NCBI GenBank assembly: GCA_017477555.1
Contig: JAFUVK010000019.1
Location: forward strand, 1 to 64,000
DNA length: 64,000 nt
Origin: Muribaculaceae bacterium
Lineage (GTDB): Bacteria; Bacteroidota; Bacteroidia; Bacteroidales; Muribaculaceae
Direction of reading: 5' to 3'
The position numbers and the translations under genes were made by a program. The notes beneath the pieces were generated by a model, which ran no database searches, was not told the DNA's origin, and was given only the letters and a program-made list of their open reading frames with translations. Positions within the stretch are counted from its first letter, which is position 1; every line of letters begins with the position of its first letter. Shown in pieces: positions 54,271-63,199 of this stretch.

Positions 54271-55596
54271 TTAACGGCGAATCCAGCCGAAGATGTCCTT
54301 GTAGCTCGTCTTCTTGCCATAGAGCAAGATGCCGGTGCGATAGATGCGCGAAGCTATCCACACCATCAGCGCGGCGGTGGCGAAGAGCACGATGATGCTC
54401 AGCACCAGCTGCCACACAGGCACATCGTAGGGCAGACGCACCATCATCACTATGGGCGAAGTGAACGGAATCATCGAGCACCAGAAGGCCATTGGGCCGT
54501 TGGGGTTCTCAATGCATGCCATGCCGGCATACAGGGCGATGATCATGATGATGATGATGGGCGTGGTGAACTGTGAGGCATCGGCGGCCTGGTCGACGGC
54601 CGAACCGAAGGCGGCGAACAGTGCGGCATAGAGCAGATACCCTCCGATGAAATAGAAGACAAAGGCGGTGAAAATCTGCAGATAGTTGACACTGAGTATG
54701 GCTTGGACAACGCTGCTCATGTCGGCATTGCCACCCTGGGCCAGAGCGGCCTGCAACGCCGCCGGGTCGTTGGCCATATTCAGCGTGTCGCCCATGGCCA
54801 AACCGAGCATACTGCCGGCCACCATGCTCAAGGCCAGCATCACCACCACCCAAATGGCCAGCTGCGTCAGGCCAACCAGTGCCACACCGATAATTTTGCC
54901 CATCATCAGTTCGAACGGCTTGCACGAACTGACGATGACTTCGACAATGCGGTTGGTCTTCTCCTCGATGACGCCGTTCATGATCATGGCACCATACATC
55001 AGTACAAACATATAGATGAGGAATGCCAGTACAAAGCCTAGCCCCATGGCAATCTCGGTGCTGGTCTCGGTCTCGCTGCCGTCTTCGCCCCACTTCACAC
55101 TCTTGACCTCGACATTGACGCTCGACTCGTCGATCATCTGTTGCAGGTTGGGCACCCCATAGCTGGCCACATGGGCGCGCGTGATGGTGTCGCTCAGCTG
55201 GCGCCCCAGTGCCATCTTGAGCGAGGCGTTGACAGTCTTGTCGCTGTAGATGGTCATCTGGTGCGCCGAGTCGATGTCGGCCGGGATGATGACCAGTGCC
55301 GTCAGGCTCTCTCCGGCATTGTTGTAGAATTCCCGCGGGTTGGCGATTGAGTCGGCGCGCAGAGGCACGAAGTGGTAGAGGTCGGTGTCGTGCAGAGCGC
55401 TTCCGTAGCGCCCGGTCTCGTCGATGACCGCCACGCTCTCGGTGTCGCTCCCCTCGTGGTTGAGATAGCCTATGCCTATGGGGAGCAGCACACAGGCAAT
55501 CATCAGGATGGGGATGAGTATGGTCATGATGATGAACGACTTGCGTCCCACCATCGACATGTATTCGCGGGCTATGATCAGTTTAAGCTTGCTCAT
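54271..55596 (-). CDS. ABC-2 type transporter permease (NatB-like)
   Basis: 441 aa. One N-terminal span (about 20-42), a periplasmic domain of about 150 residues, then five or six spans (about 180-420), the ABC-2_3/NatB layout. A conserved NGVIEEKTNRIVEVIVSSCKP segment follows the second span. With its ATPase (14-bp overlap) it forms an export system for Na+ or another small substrate; the real substrate is not evident. Confidence 0.88.
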   Translation of the reverse strand: MSKLKLIIAREYMSMVGRKSFIIMTILIPILMIACVLLPIGIGYLNHEGSDTESVAVIDETGRYGSALHDTDLYHFVPLRADSIANPREFYNNAGESLTALVIIPADIDSAHQMTIYSDKTVNASLKMALGRQLSDTITRAHVASYGVPNLQQMIDESSVNVEVKSVKWGEDGSETETSTEIAMGLGFVLAFLIYMFVLMYGAMIMNGVIEEKTNRIVEVIVSSCKPFELMMGKIIGVALVGLTQLAIWVVVMLALSMVAGSMLGLAMGDTLNMANDPAALQAALAQGGNADMSSVVQAILSVNYLQIFTAFVFYFIGGYLLYAALFAAFGSAVDQAADASQFTTPIIIIMIIALYAGMACIENPNGPMAFWCSMIPFTSPIVMMVRLPYDVPVWQLVLSIIVLFATAALMVWIASRIYRTGILLYGKKTSYKDIFGWIRR

Positions 55597-56503
55597 GGTC
55601 TTGTGATTTGACGGTGTTGATAAAAATGTCGTGCATCGACGGCAGTATCTCGTGGAAGCCTGTCAGCGAGTAGTGGTCGTTGAGCCAGGCGATGGCATCG
55701 TGCATGGCGATGCCCGCATTGAGGCGCACCTGCGTCTCTCGGCTGCCCATGGCTGGCGGCAAGATGGTGAACATCGCGTCGTTAGGCTGCAGGGTCTCGC
55801 CCCGTGCCAGGTCTACTGCCAGAATGCCCTGCTTGTGCTGCTGGCGGATGTCGTCGACATGGCCCTCGAGCACCACACGCGAGTGGTTGATGAGCGAGAT
55901 TTGCTCGCAGATGGCCTCGACGCTCTCCATGTTGTGGGTCGAGAACAACACCGTGCTTCCCTCCTGCTTGAGGCGCAAAATCTCGACTTTGAGCTGGTCG
56001 GCGTTCACTGGGTCGAAGCCCGAGAACGGCTCGTCGAAGATGAGCAGCTGCGGCCGGTGGATGACGGTGGCGATGAACTGCACCTTCTGCTGCATGCCTT
56101 TGCTCAGTGCTTCGAGCTTCTTGTCGCGCCACAGGCTCAGGTCAAACCGCTCGAGCCACTGCAGCATCTCGTTGTGCGCACTGGCCTTGTCCATGCCCTT
56201 GAGGCGTGCCAGATACACAATCTGCTCGCCCACTTTCATTTTCTTGTACAGTCCGCGCTCCTCGGGCAGATAGCCGATGTGCGCCACGTCGTCGTCGGTG
56301 ATGGGGCGGCCGTCGAGCATCACCGTGCCGCTGTCCTGGTGGGTGATTCGGTTGATGATGCGTATCAGCGAGGTCTTGCCGGCCCCGTTAGGCCCCAGCA
56401 AGCCGTAGATGCAGCCGCGCGGCACGTCCATGCTCACATGGTCCAGTGCCCGATGTCCGTCATATTGCTTGACAACATCGCGTATTTCAATGAAATTGTC
56501 CAC
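55583..56503 (-). CDS. ABC transporter ATP-binding protein (NatA-like)
   Basis: 306 aa from a GTG at 56503 (MDNFIEIRDVVKQYDG), the only sensible start: no ATG precedes the core and the upstream in-frame stretch is low-complexity. Walker A GPNGAGKT, Q-loop replaced by HIGYLPEERGLY, signature LSKGMQQKVQ, Walker B LLIFDEPFSGFD and switch His in STHNME. The C-terminal ~80 residues are the extension seen in NatA/YhaQ-type ATPases. Energises the adjacent permease. Confidence 0.9.
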   Translation of the reverse strand: MDNFIEIRDVVKQYDGHRALDHVSMDVPRGCIYGLLGPNGAGKTSLIRIINRITHQDSGTVMLDGRPITDDDVAHIGYLPEERGLYKKMKVGEQIVYLARLKGMDKASAHNEMLQWLERFDLSLWRDKKLEALSKGMQQKVQFIATVIHRPQLLIFDEPFSGFDPVNADQLKVEILRLKQEGSTVLFSTHNMESVEAICEQISLINHSRVVLEGHVDDIRQQHKQGILAVDLARGETLQPNDAMFTILPPAMGSRETQVRLNAGIAMHDAIAWLNDHYSLTGFHEILPSMHDIFINTVKSQDHEQA

Positions 56504-56859
56504 GTCGTTTAAATACTTAATGATAAATGAACAGGATTTTTGCCCATTTGACGCAGAGGGTGTAAGATTTATTACACGTTTGTGCAAAAATGATCTCTTT
56601 TCAATGCTTTTTTCCTCAATATGTTTGTAAACCAGTTGGCCGAATTGATGCGAACCAGGTTCATGGATTTTCCCGAATGCTCTTGCATAATCGGAAAAAG
56701 TTTGATAATTTTGCCTTTGTTCTTGGGATTAGTGACTTTTTATCGAAAAATTGGTGATTTTCTTTGCAAAACTGCTAATTTCCAGGGATTTTGTGTTTTT
56801 TGATTGTCAGACAATCTGTTAATCAATGTTAATGATTTAACTTTTTGTCATGTACTAAA
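56504..56859. other. AT-rich intergenic gap, no gene seen
   Basis: 356 bp between divergent genes. Contains poly-T/poly-A tracts and no repeat known from elsewhere in the window. The plus strand has TTTTGTGTTTTTTG near 56790, but no exact TAnnTTTG with correct spacing was found. Confidence 0.5.
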
Positions 56860-57303
56860 ATGAATATCACAAATTATCATTACATTACTCTCGATTCGAT
56901 GGGAGTAACGCTAGAATTGGTGGAATCACTTATCAAATCTGCACCTATAGATATAGCAATTATGTCATGCCATAGCTTGTATGTTGATTCTAGTGTGCTT
57001 GATTTCACCACGCAGAATCTTGTTCAAAGCACTGCTGAAATTACTGTTGTTAATTCTTTGATGCCAACAGTGACTGGTCAGGTTTGTTTCAAGCTAATAG
57101 GAACTGCGAATTTAATTGTTGACATTCATGATAGCAGATTCAAATCTGTCACAGAATTTTTGAGCCTGAATAACAACAGTACTGGCTCAGTGCAAATAAA
57201 TCGGAACATCATAGACTGCAGTGGCTTGTTTATAAACAAGACAATCGGTTGTACTGTGAGTGTCACGCAGAGCGATAATATTGTCAATGGTATTCCAACA
57301 TAA
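56860..57303 (+). CDS. orphan AT-rich hypothetical protein
   Basis: 147 aa from ATG at 56860. No signal peptide or membrane span. From residue 40 on it is an alternation of short beta strands with Asn/Ser/Thr turns (LIVDIHDSRFKSVTEFLSLN, GSVQINRNIIDCSGLFINKT), reminiscent of a small right-handed beta-helix. Strikingly AT-rich for this window, and alone between two transcription units, so it may be acquired or a fragment. Not recognised. Confidence 0.5.
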   Translation: MNITNYHYITLDSMGVTLELVESLIKSAPIDIAIMSCHSLYVDSSVLDFTTQNLVQSTAEITVVNSLMPTVTGQVCFKLIGTANLIVDIHDSRFKSVTEFLSLNNNSTGSVQINRNIIDCSGLFINKTIGCTVSVTQSDNIVNGIPT

Positions 57304-57412
57304 CTTTCAGTTAAATCTATAGTTCAAAGATGTTTGGAGAATACTTGTGCGTCTCAAAAATATTGACTATATATGCAAACTTGTTATTTAATAACCTTTA
57401 AAAGTTGTGAAT

Positions 57413-59380
57413 ATGAAGTCGACAGTTAAGATAATGCTACCAAGCATACGAGTAGTTTGCATTCTCCTAGCATGCATATTGTCTCAACACAGTCATGCAG
57501 AAGTGCAAATCTATGAGGTTGATGGATACGCCTATGTGATCAATCCTGATCAGGCCTCCGTTAAAGTCGTTGAATTATGGTCTGATCCGCCTGGTCTGTT
57601 TAGTGCTTACCATGACTATTATAGTATAGACATTGTAGAATCAGTGATGATTAATGGTCAGGCTTATGTCGTCACAGACATTGAACCCTATCTATTTAGC
57701 GGTAGCCTTGTTAAGACCGCCACTTTGCCTAATACTTTGAAGGCAATTAGCGAATGTCTATTTATGGACTGCTCACAACTGAAATCAATTAATTTAGGCA
57801 ATTCAATTACTACAATAGAGAGACAAGCTTTTCTGCAGTGTAAAGCGATGACCGATGTAGTGATTCCAAATTCAGTGACATCTATCGAATATGGTGCTTT
57901 CGAGCAATGCGCCTCTTTGAGCACAGTGACCATCCCGAGTTCAGTCATAGAGATTGGAGAGTATTTGTTTGGTCAGGACACTAAACTTGCCCACATCTAT
58001 TGTTACATCACTCAGCCCGACCAGGTGATAATGGGAGAGAATGTTTTTGAGGGAGTACCTACCAGCACTTGCGTGCTCCATGTCCCCAAAGGCACCAAGG
58101 CATTGTATCAACAAGCCGAACAGTGGAAGGACTTTGTCAACATTGACGAGTCGCTTGAGGCTGAGCCTGATTCGTGGATAGAGGTGGACAAGACCGACGC
58201 TATGATGAAGGTCGGCGATGAGCTGCAACTCACTGCCACGTCCCATCCAGCAGGGCAGCAGGTAATCTGGTCGTCGGGCGACATTGCTGTGGCCACAGTG
58301 GATGCCGACGGAAAGGTCAAGGCTGTAGCTGACGGCAGCACTACCATCACTGCCATGTGTGGCGAACTCACCGCCACATGCGTCGTCACAGTTTTGGAAG
58401 CAAGTGTGGGTGTGGTTGGCGATGTGTGTGGTGATGGGGATATTGACGTCAGCGATATCAATGCGATAATTAATCGGATGTTTAATCTCACATCAACCTC
58501 CGACTTGGAAACAAAACTCTGTGACATCAACGAGGATGCCCAGGTTGACATTGCAGATGTCAACGAGTTGATCAACATCATGCTTGCAAAAACGCCAAGG
58601 ACTACAGTGTTTACAGTCAATGGCGTTTCGTTCAAGATGATTCAGGTTCAAGGCGGCTCGTTCACAATGGGCGACAACGAGGGCTGGTACATCAGTAATA
58701 GTCCTTGGGATGAGCCAGACAACCTCGAGCATCAAGTGATAGTGAATAGCTTTAGCATTGCTCAAACTGAGGTCACACAAGAGCTTTGGGTCGCCATAAT
58801 GAATAGTAACCCCAGTTATTTTAACGAGACTGGCAATTCATCTGTAGATTCTGACCACGAGGCAAATTATGGAACAAACCTTCAGCGACCTGTGGATTGG
58901 GTTAGCTGGTTTGATTGTCAGACATTCATCGCAAAGTTGAACGAACTTTTTGGTGAGAGTTTCCGCCTCCCAACAGAGGCTGAGTGGGAGTACGCCGCCC
59001 GAGGTGGCAACAAGGGCGAGGGATATAGATATGCTGGTAGCGACTACATGAATGATGTGGGTTGGTATATAGGAAATATTCCTTCCCGCACATGGGGCAC
59101 TGCAGGGTATGGCACGCAAACTGTGGCAACAAAAGTTCCAAATGAGCTTGGTTTGTATGACATGTCCGGAAACGTATGTGAGTGGTGCCAAGATTGGTAC
59201 GGAAGGTATTATTATGAAAGTTCGCCAGTAGACAATCCGGCTGGTCCCATCTCTGGCACAAATCGTGTGACACGCGGAGGAGGGTATTTATACGAATCAT
59301 GGTTTAGTTATGCCGCCAGTCGAATGGGAAGACAACCTTCGAAGAGAAGTGATGTCATTGGGCTGCGTTTAGCCCGTTGA
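57413..59380 (+). CDS. secreted LRR_5 - Big2 - dockerin - SUMF1 fusion protein
   Basis: 655 aa from ATG at 57413. Signal peptide to about residue 28 (QHSHA). BspA-like LRR_5 repeats (about 75-215), a Big2 Ig-like domain (about 265-330; KVKAVADGSTTITAMCG), a dockerin pair (about 340-395; GDGDIDVSDINAIINRM and NEDAQVDIADVNELINIM), then a complete formylglycine-generating-enzyme-like (SUMF1) domain (about 405-655; GGSFTMGDNEG, TEVTQELWVAIM, FRLPTEAEWEYAARGG, YDMSGNVCEWCQDWYG, RVTRGGGYLY). The dockerin is internal, not terminal. The active-site Cys pair of true FGE is not apparent, so this is more likely a ligand-binding FGE-sulfatase fold. AT-rich. Confidence 0.85.
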   Translation: MKSTVKIMLPSIRVVCILLACILSQHSHAEVQIYEVDGYAYVINPDQASVKVVELWSDPPGLFSAYHDYYSIDIVESVMINGQAYVVTDIEPYLFSGSLVKTATLPNTLKAISECLFMDCSQLKSINLGNSITTIERQAFLQCKAMTDVVIPNSVTSIEYGAFEQCASLSTVTIPSSVIEIGEYLFGQDTKLAHIYCYITQPDQVIMGENVFEGVPTSTCVLHVPKGTKALYQQAEQWKDFVNIDESLEAEPDSWIEVDKTDAMMKVGDELQLTATSHPAGQQVIWSSGDIAVATVDADGKVKAVADGSTTITAMCGELTATCVVTVLEASVGVVGDVCGDGDIDVSDINAIINRMFNLTSTSDLETKLCDINEDAQVDIADVNELINIMLAKTPRTTVFTVNGVSFKMIQVQGGSFTMGDNEGWYISNSPWDEPDNLEHQVIVNSFSIAQTEVTQELWVAIMNSNPSYFNETGNSSVDSDHEANYGTNLQRPVDWVSWFDCQTFIAKLNELFGESFRLPTEAEWEYAARGGNKGEGYRYAGSDYMNDVGWYIGNIPSRTWGTAGYGTQTVATKVPNELGLYDMSGNVCEWCQDWYGRYYYESSPVDNPAGPISGTNRVTRGGGYLYESWFSYAASRMGRQPSKRSDVIGLRLAR

Positions 59381-59386
59381 GCCTTT

Positions 59387-59586
59387 AGTCCCCCACTTAG
59401 GCCCCGCCTAAGAAATAAACAATGGTAAGGTAGCGATGACACCCCTGTGCCGTCCGCCAGCAGGGCTGCAAAAATGCGATTAAGCGAGTGCCATGCGAGC
59501 CGGCTCGCTGATGGCCGAGCGTGAGCATTTTATCCAAACAACATTACCTTTTGTCGAGGCGGACGGCACAGGGGTGCCGTCCCTAC
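59387..59586 (+). repeat. composite intergenic repeat, copy B (core inverted)
   Basis: Flank 59387-59427 identical to 290-330; the core 59440-59586 is the reverse complement of the copy A core. The core ends carry GTGCCGTCC/GGACGGCAC inverted repeats. It begins six bases after the stop of the SUMF1 fusion gene. Confidence 0.8.
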
Positions 59587-59636
59587 AGCCTTGACACAGG
59601 GATGATGTACGTTCTCCCTGTAATAATTTAAAGGGG

Positions 59637-59770
59637 CTATATACCAGTTGTCCCTTGATGCAAAGAAGCAGTGGCCCCAACGGGGCCGCCGACTACAGAC
59701 GGGGGCGGAAGCCCCCGTAACAAGAGCCATAAAGCCATTCACCGCCCCGAAAGGGCGGCAGAGGGCGCAC
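59637..59770. repeat. dispersed repeat with three stacked GC hairpins
   Basis: Hairpins GTGGCCCC-AAC-GGGGCC (about 59670-59688), ACGGGGGC-GGAA-GCCCCCGT (59699-59718) and CCGCCC-CGAAA-GGGCGG (59742-59758). The first block and CAAGAGCC are the reverse complement of 19367-19432. Between here and 59920 there are TTAACTATAAAC words and no gene. Confidence 0.7.
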
Positions 59771-59920
59771 CCATTTTCAGTTTATAGTTAAAAGTCCCCA
59801 TTATGAATGCTAAACTATTAACTATAAACCGTACTTCATTCCCCCGCCTGTAATCGAATAGCCCTTTCACGGCACCAAGGGGACAACAGGTATATAATTA
59901 CCTAATATAAATTCCATGCC

Positions 59921-60724
59921 TTAATTTTGATAGCGCAGCTGCCAGAAGGCGACTGCGGCGGCTGCGGCGACGTTGAGCGAGTCCACGCTGTGGTGCATGG
60001 GGATGCGGGCCACATAGTCGGCCTGGACGATGGTGTTATGCGTCAGACCGTCGCCCTCGGTGCCCATGATGATGGCCAGCTGCGGCTCGGCACACAGAGT
60101 GGGGTCGTCGATGGGGACTGAACGGTCGGTCAGCGCCATGGCAACGGTCTTGAACCCCAGGTCGCGGAGACTGGCGATGGGCTGGTCAAGCCAGGTCCAT
60201 GGCACTAGAAACACACTGCCCATCGACACGCGCACGGCGCGACGGTTGAGGGGGTCGCATGAGGTGGGCGTGAGCAACACGGCATCAATGCCTAGTGCCG
60301 CCGCCGAGCGGAAGATGGCCCCGATGTTGGTGGTGTCGACCACACTGTCGATGACCACCACGCGCCGGGCATCGTGGCACACCTGTGCCACAGGGCGCGG
60401 CAACGGGCGGCGCATGGCGCACAGCACGCCGCGGGTCAGGGTGTAGCCCGTGAGCTGCGCCAGCAACTCGCGCTCGCCGGTGAGGATGGGGATGTCACCA
60501 CAGCGTGCGATGATGGGAGCGGCGTCGCCGGTGATGTGCCGCCGCTCGCACAGCAGCGACAGTGGCTCGTAGCCGGCGTCGAGGGCCACGGCGATGACCT
60601 TGGGACTCTCGGCGATGAAGATGCCGCGTCCGGGGTCCAGGCGGTTGCGCAGTTGCGCCTCGGTGAGGGAGCCATAGACCTCGACCCCGGGCTGGGTGAG
60701 CGATGTGACTTCGATGAGATTCAT
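59921..60724 (-). CDS. TrmH/SpoU-family RNA 2'-O-methyltransferase
   Basis: 267 aa. N-terminal substrate-binding region (about 1-95; RNRLDPGRGIFIAESPKVIA) and C-terminal SPOUT domain with the three family motifs: VVDTTNIGAIFRSAAALG (128-145), IIMGTEGDGLTH and RIPMHHSVDSLNVAAAAAVA. It methylates a ribose in tRNA or rRNA; the exact site cannot be told. Its ATG overlaps the stop of the GNAT gene (60721-60724). Confidence 0.92.
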   Translation of the reverse strand: MNLIEVTSLTQPGVEVYGSLTEAQLRNRLDPGRGIFIAESPKVIAVALDAGYEPLSLLCERRHITGDAAPIIARCGDIPILTGERELLAQLTGYTLTRGVLCAMRRPLPRPVAQVCHDARRVVVIDSVVDTTNIGAIFRSAAALGIDAVLLTPTSCDPLNRRAVRVSMGSVFLVPWTWLDQPIASLRDLGFKTVAMALTDRSVPIDDPTLCAEPQLAIIMGTEGDGLTHNTIVQADYVARIPMHHSVDSLNVAAAAAVAFWQLRYQN

Positions 60725-61224
60725 AGGGGTTTCTCAAAGGCTAGCCGCTCGACGTTGCGGCCGCCGTGAAAGTAATAACATTTTCCCGTGAGCTGATAGC
60801 CCCGGCTTGCGATGAGTGCGAGCATCTCGCGGTTGTCGTGGTTGGTGTCGACACGCACGCTGGGCCACCCGCGGTCGCGGCTCATCTGTTCGGCCTGTGC
60901 AAAGAACAGATGTCCCAGCCCCTGGCCGCGCTGGTCGAGGTCGATGGCCGCACGGTGAACCACCGTGTAGGGTCCGGGTGTGAGCCACCGGCCGTCGAGT
61001 TGGTCGTACGACGGCTCACCGCCTAGCGCGATGGCGCAGTAGGCCACCACGCATCCGTCGCGCTCGATGACCCATCCCTCGCCTCGCGCGATGTCGGCAT
61101 GCACAGCCTCGGCCGTGGGATATTTGTCGTCCCACTGGTCGCGCCCCTGGGCCATCATCCACTGCGCGGCCTGGCGCAAGATGCGCCATACCTGGGCAAA
61201 ATCGTTCTCGGTGGCTTGTCGCAT
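60721..61224 (-). CDS. GNAT-family N-acetyltransferase
   Basis: 167 aa. Acetyl-CoA-binding motif A DLDQRGQGLGHLFFAQAEQM (about 98-117) and the NREMLALIASRGYQLTGKCYY C-terminal segment. A typical single-domain acyltransferase; acceptor unknown. It is the middle gene of a pepD-GNAT-SpoU run with gaps of three bases or overlaps. Confidence 0.88.
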   Translation of the reverse strand: MRQATENDFAQVWRILRQAAQWMMAQGRDQWDDKYPTAEAVHADIARGEGWVIERDGCVVAYCAIALGGEPSYDQLDGRWLTPGPYTVVHRAAIDLDQRGQGLGHLFFAQAEQMSRDRGWPSVRVDTNHDNREMLALIASRGYQLTGKCYYFHGGRNVERLAFEKPL

Positions 61225-61227
61225 AGC

Positions 61228-62676
61228 CTAGGCCAGTCGTGCCAGCAGTTCAACGGTCACGCGCCAGATGTCGTCGATGGTCTTAAGCTCGACTCGCTCG
61301 CGCGTGCTGTGTGGCTCCACGATGCGTGGCCCGATCGATGCCATCTCGATGCCGGGAAACTTCTGCACGAAGAAGCCGGCCTCGAGCACAAAGTGCATGG
61401 CCACCTTGCGAGGCCGCCAGCCCAGCACGTCCTGAAACACATCGCTGGTGAGGTTGATAAAGTCGCTGTCGGGGTTCTCCTGCCAGGCCGGTGCCGACAT
61501 CACCAGCTCGGTGTGTGCTCCGACTTGCGCAAACACGTCTTTGATGTCCAGTCCCGTCTGCTCCATCTCGCCGACATCGAAACTGCGGGTGTGCGTGCTC
61601 ACAGTGATGTCGTTGTCGCCGGTACGAATCATGCCCACATTGTTGCTGGTATGCACCGTTCCGGGCATGGCCTTGCTCATGGCTATGACTCCCTGTGGTG
61701 TCTGCTCAAGGGCATCCATCAGTGCCACCACTTGATTGGGGTCGATGACTTGTGGGCAAGCGTCACACGGCGTGATGGTGCACCGCACGGCGGGGTCGGT
61801 CGTGCCATACTCGTCGTTGAGCCACTCGTTGAAGTGGGCCTCGCGTTCCTCGACCTGTTCGACGGCGTCATCGGCCGGCACGCAGATGATGGCCTCGCCT
61901 CGGCTGGCAATCGACGCGCTGGCATCGCCCACACTGATGGCGGCCACATTGACAATAGTCTCTTCGGCAATGGCGTTGAGCAGCGCCCAGAGCAGCGTAG
62001 TGGCGCTGGCGCGGCCCTTGTTGATGTCCACCCCCGAGTGCCCGCCACGACCTCCGTCGATGGCCACACGATACCAGCTGTGGTTGCGTGGCGCGTTGAC
62101 ACGCGTGATGGGCAGATGGTGAATCTGCAGGTAGGCCCCGGCGGCTCCGGTGGTGATGGTGTCGTAGTCCTCGCTGTCGAGGTTGATGACTTTTCGGCCC
62201 TTGATGAAGTCGGAGCTGAGGTGGCTCGCGCCGGTCATGCCGTCCTCCTCGTTGGTGGTGGTGATGACCTCAAGCGGGCCGTGCACAATCTTGTCATCGG
62301 CCAGGATGGCCAGGGCCATCGACAGGCCGATGCCGTTGTCGGCACCGAGCGATGTGCCACGGGCATGCATCCAGCCGTCCTCGCAGTAGGCTTCGATGTG
62401 GTCACTCAGCGGGTCAAACTGTTTGCCTGGCTCGGCCACGCACACCATGTCCATGTGGTTGAGGATAACGACGGGCGTGGCATGCTCATGCCCCGGGGTG
62501 GCGGGTTTGCGGATGACCACGCAGTTGTGGCTGTCGCGACTGTAGTCTAGTCCGTGCTGCTGAGCAAAGTCGCATAGAAAGTCGGCCGCGCGCTCCTCAT
62601 GGTGCGAGGGCCGGGGCGTGCCGTTGAGCTGCGCAAACAGCTCATAGACGGCTTTGGGTTGAGGGATGTAGGTCAT
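61228..62676 (-). CDS. pepD: aminoacyl-histidine dipeptidase (Xaa-His dipeptidase, M20)
   Basis: 482 aa, usual length. Metal-ligand motifs: VILNHMDMVC (His, Asp), GADNGIG (bridging Asp), TTNEEDGMTG (catalytic Glu and ligand Glu), NLDSED (Asp) and a C-terminal His in SIGPRIVEPHSTRE. The lid domain (about 200-390) is present. Cytosolic hydrolysis of Xaa-His and other dipeptides. First of a three-gene operon. Confidence 0.95.
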   Translation of the reverse strand: MTYIPQPKAVYELFAQLNGTPRPSHHEERAADFLCDFAQQHGLDYSRDSHNCVVIRKPATPGHEHATPVVILNHMDMVCVAEPGKQFDPLSDHIEAYCEDGWMHARGTSLGADNGIGLSMALAILADDKIVHGPLEVITTTNEEDGMTGASHLSSDFIKGRKVINLDSEDYDTITTGAAGAYLQIHHLPITRVNAPRNHSWYRVAIDGGRGGHSGVDINKGRASATTLLWALLNAIAEETIVNVAAISVGDASASIASRGEAIICVPADDAVEQVEEREAHFNEWLNDEYGTTDPAVRCTITPCDACPQVIDPNQVVALMDALEQTPQGVIAMSKAMPGTVHTSNNVGMIRTGDNDITVSTHTRSFDVGEMEQTGLDIKDVFAQVGAHTELVMSAPAWQENPDSDFINLTSDVFQDVLGWRPRKVAMHFVLEAGFFVQKFPGIEMASIGPRIVEPHSTRERVELKTIDDIWRVTVELLARLA

Positions 62677-62775
62677 TATTGCGTAGTTAAAGGGTGTCTA
62701 GTTGGTTGAATGGCATCTGGACTGCATGCCTCGTTGGGAAAATTGTACGTTTTTTTTGAAAAATAACAACTGATT

Positions 62776-62808
62776 GTTGTGAAATTCCAGAAAAAAACCA
62801 TATCTTTG
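62776..62808 (+). promoter_or_regulatory. promoter of DUF1294 gene
   Basis: GTTG (62776-62779), 21 bases, TATCTTTG (62801-62808); ATG 23 bases downstream. Confidence 0.6.
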
Positions 62809-62831
62809 TAGCACATTTAGGGATTAGTGCT

Positions 62832-63095
62832 ATGTTCAAGTTATTTCTCGCTTATTTCATTCTTATAAATATCATCACATTTATCGTCTATGCCGACGAC
62901 AAGCGGCGTGCACGGCGAGGCTTGTGGCGCACAAGTGAGTCGACGCTGGTGCTGCTGGCTGTGGCCGGTGGCTCGGTGGGGGCGGTGCTGGCCATGCTGC
63001 TCTTGCGGCACAAGACCCGGCATACGCGGTTTGTCATAGGCATTCCCACTATCTTTGTGGTCCAGATACTCATCGCATTCTTCATGCTCGGATAG
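62832..63095 (+). CDS. DUF1294 membrane protein
   Basis: 87 aa, three hydrophobic segments (about 3-18, 38-57, 68-85). Family phrases are YADDKRRARRGLWRTSESTL and GGSVGAVLAMLLLRHKTRH. Small inner-membrane protein of unknown function. Confidence 0.88.
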   Translation: MFKLFLAYFILINIITFIVYADDKRRARRGLWRTSESTLVLLAVAGGSVGAVLAMLLLRHKTRHTRFVIGIPTIFVVQILIAFFMLG

Positions 63096-63117
63096 GCTAG
63101 TGATGCCCTGATAACCA

Positions 63118-63167
63118 CTGAATGCACTGAACGACACTGAATGGTTGTGTGAGTTCGGTGCATTCAG
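63118..63167. repeat. inverted repeat of CACTGAATGCACTGAA words between convergent genes
   Basis: CTGAATGCACTGAAC (63118-63132) against GTTCGGTGCATTCAG (63153-63167), one mismatch. It lies between DUF1294 and the convergent nnrD; same class as 15051-15115. Confidence 0.65.
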
Positions 63168-63199
63168 CGTATTTTCCCACCTGCAGCATTGTGCTGGCG

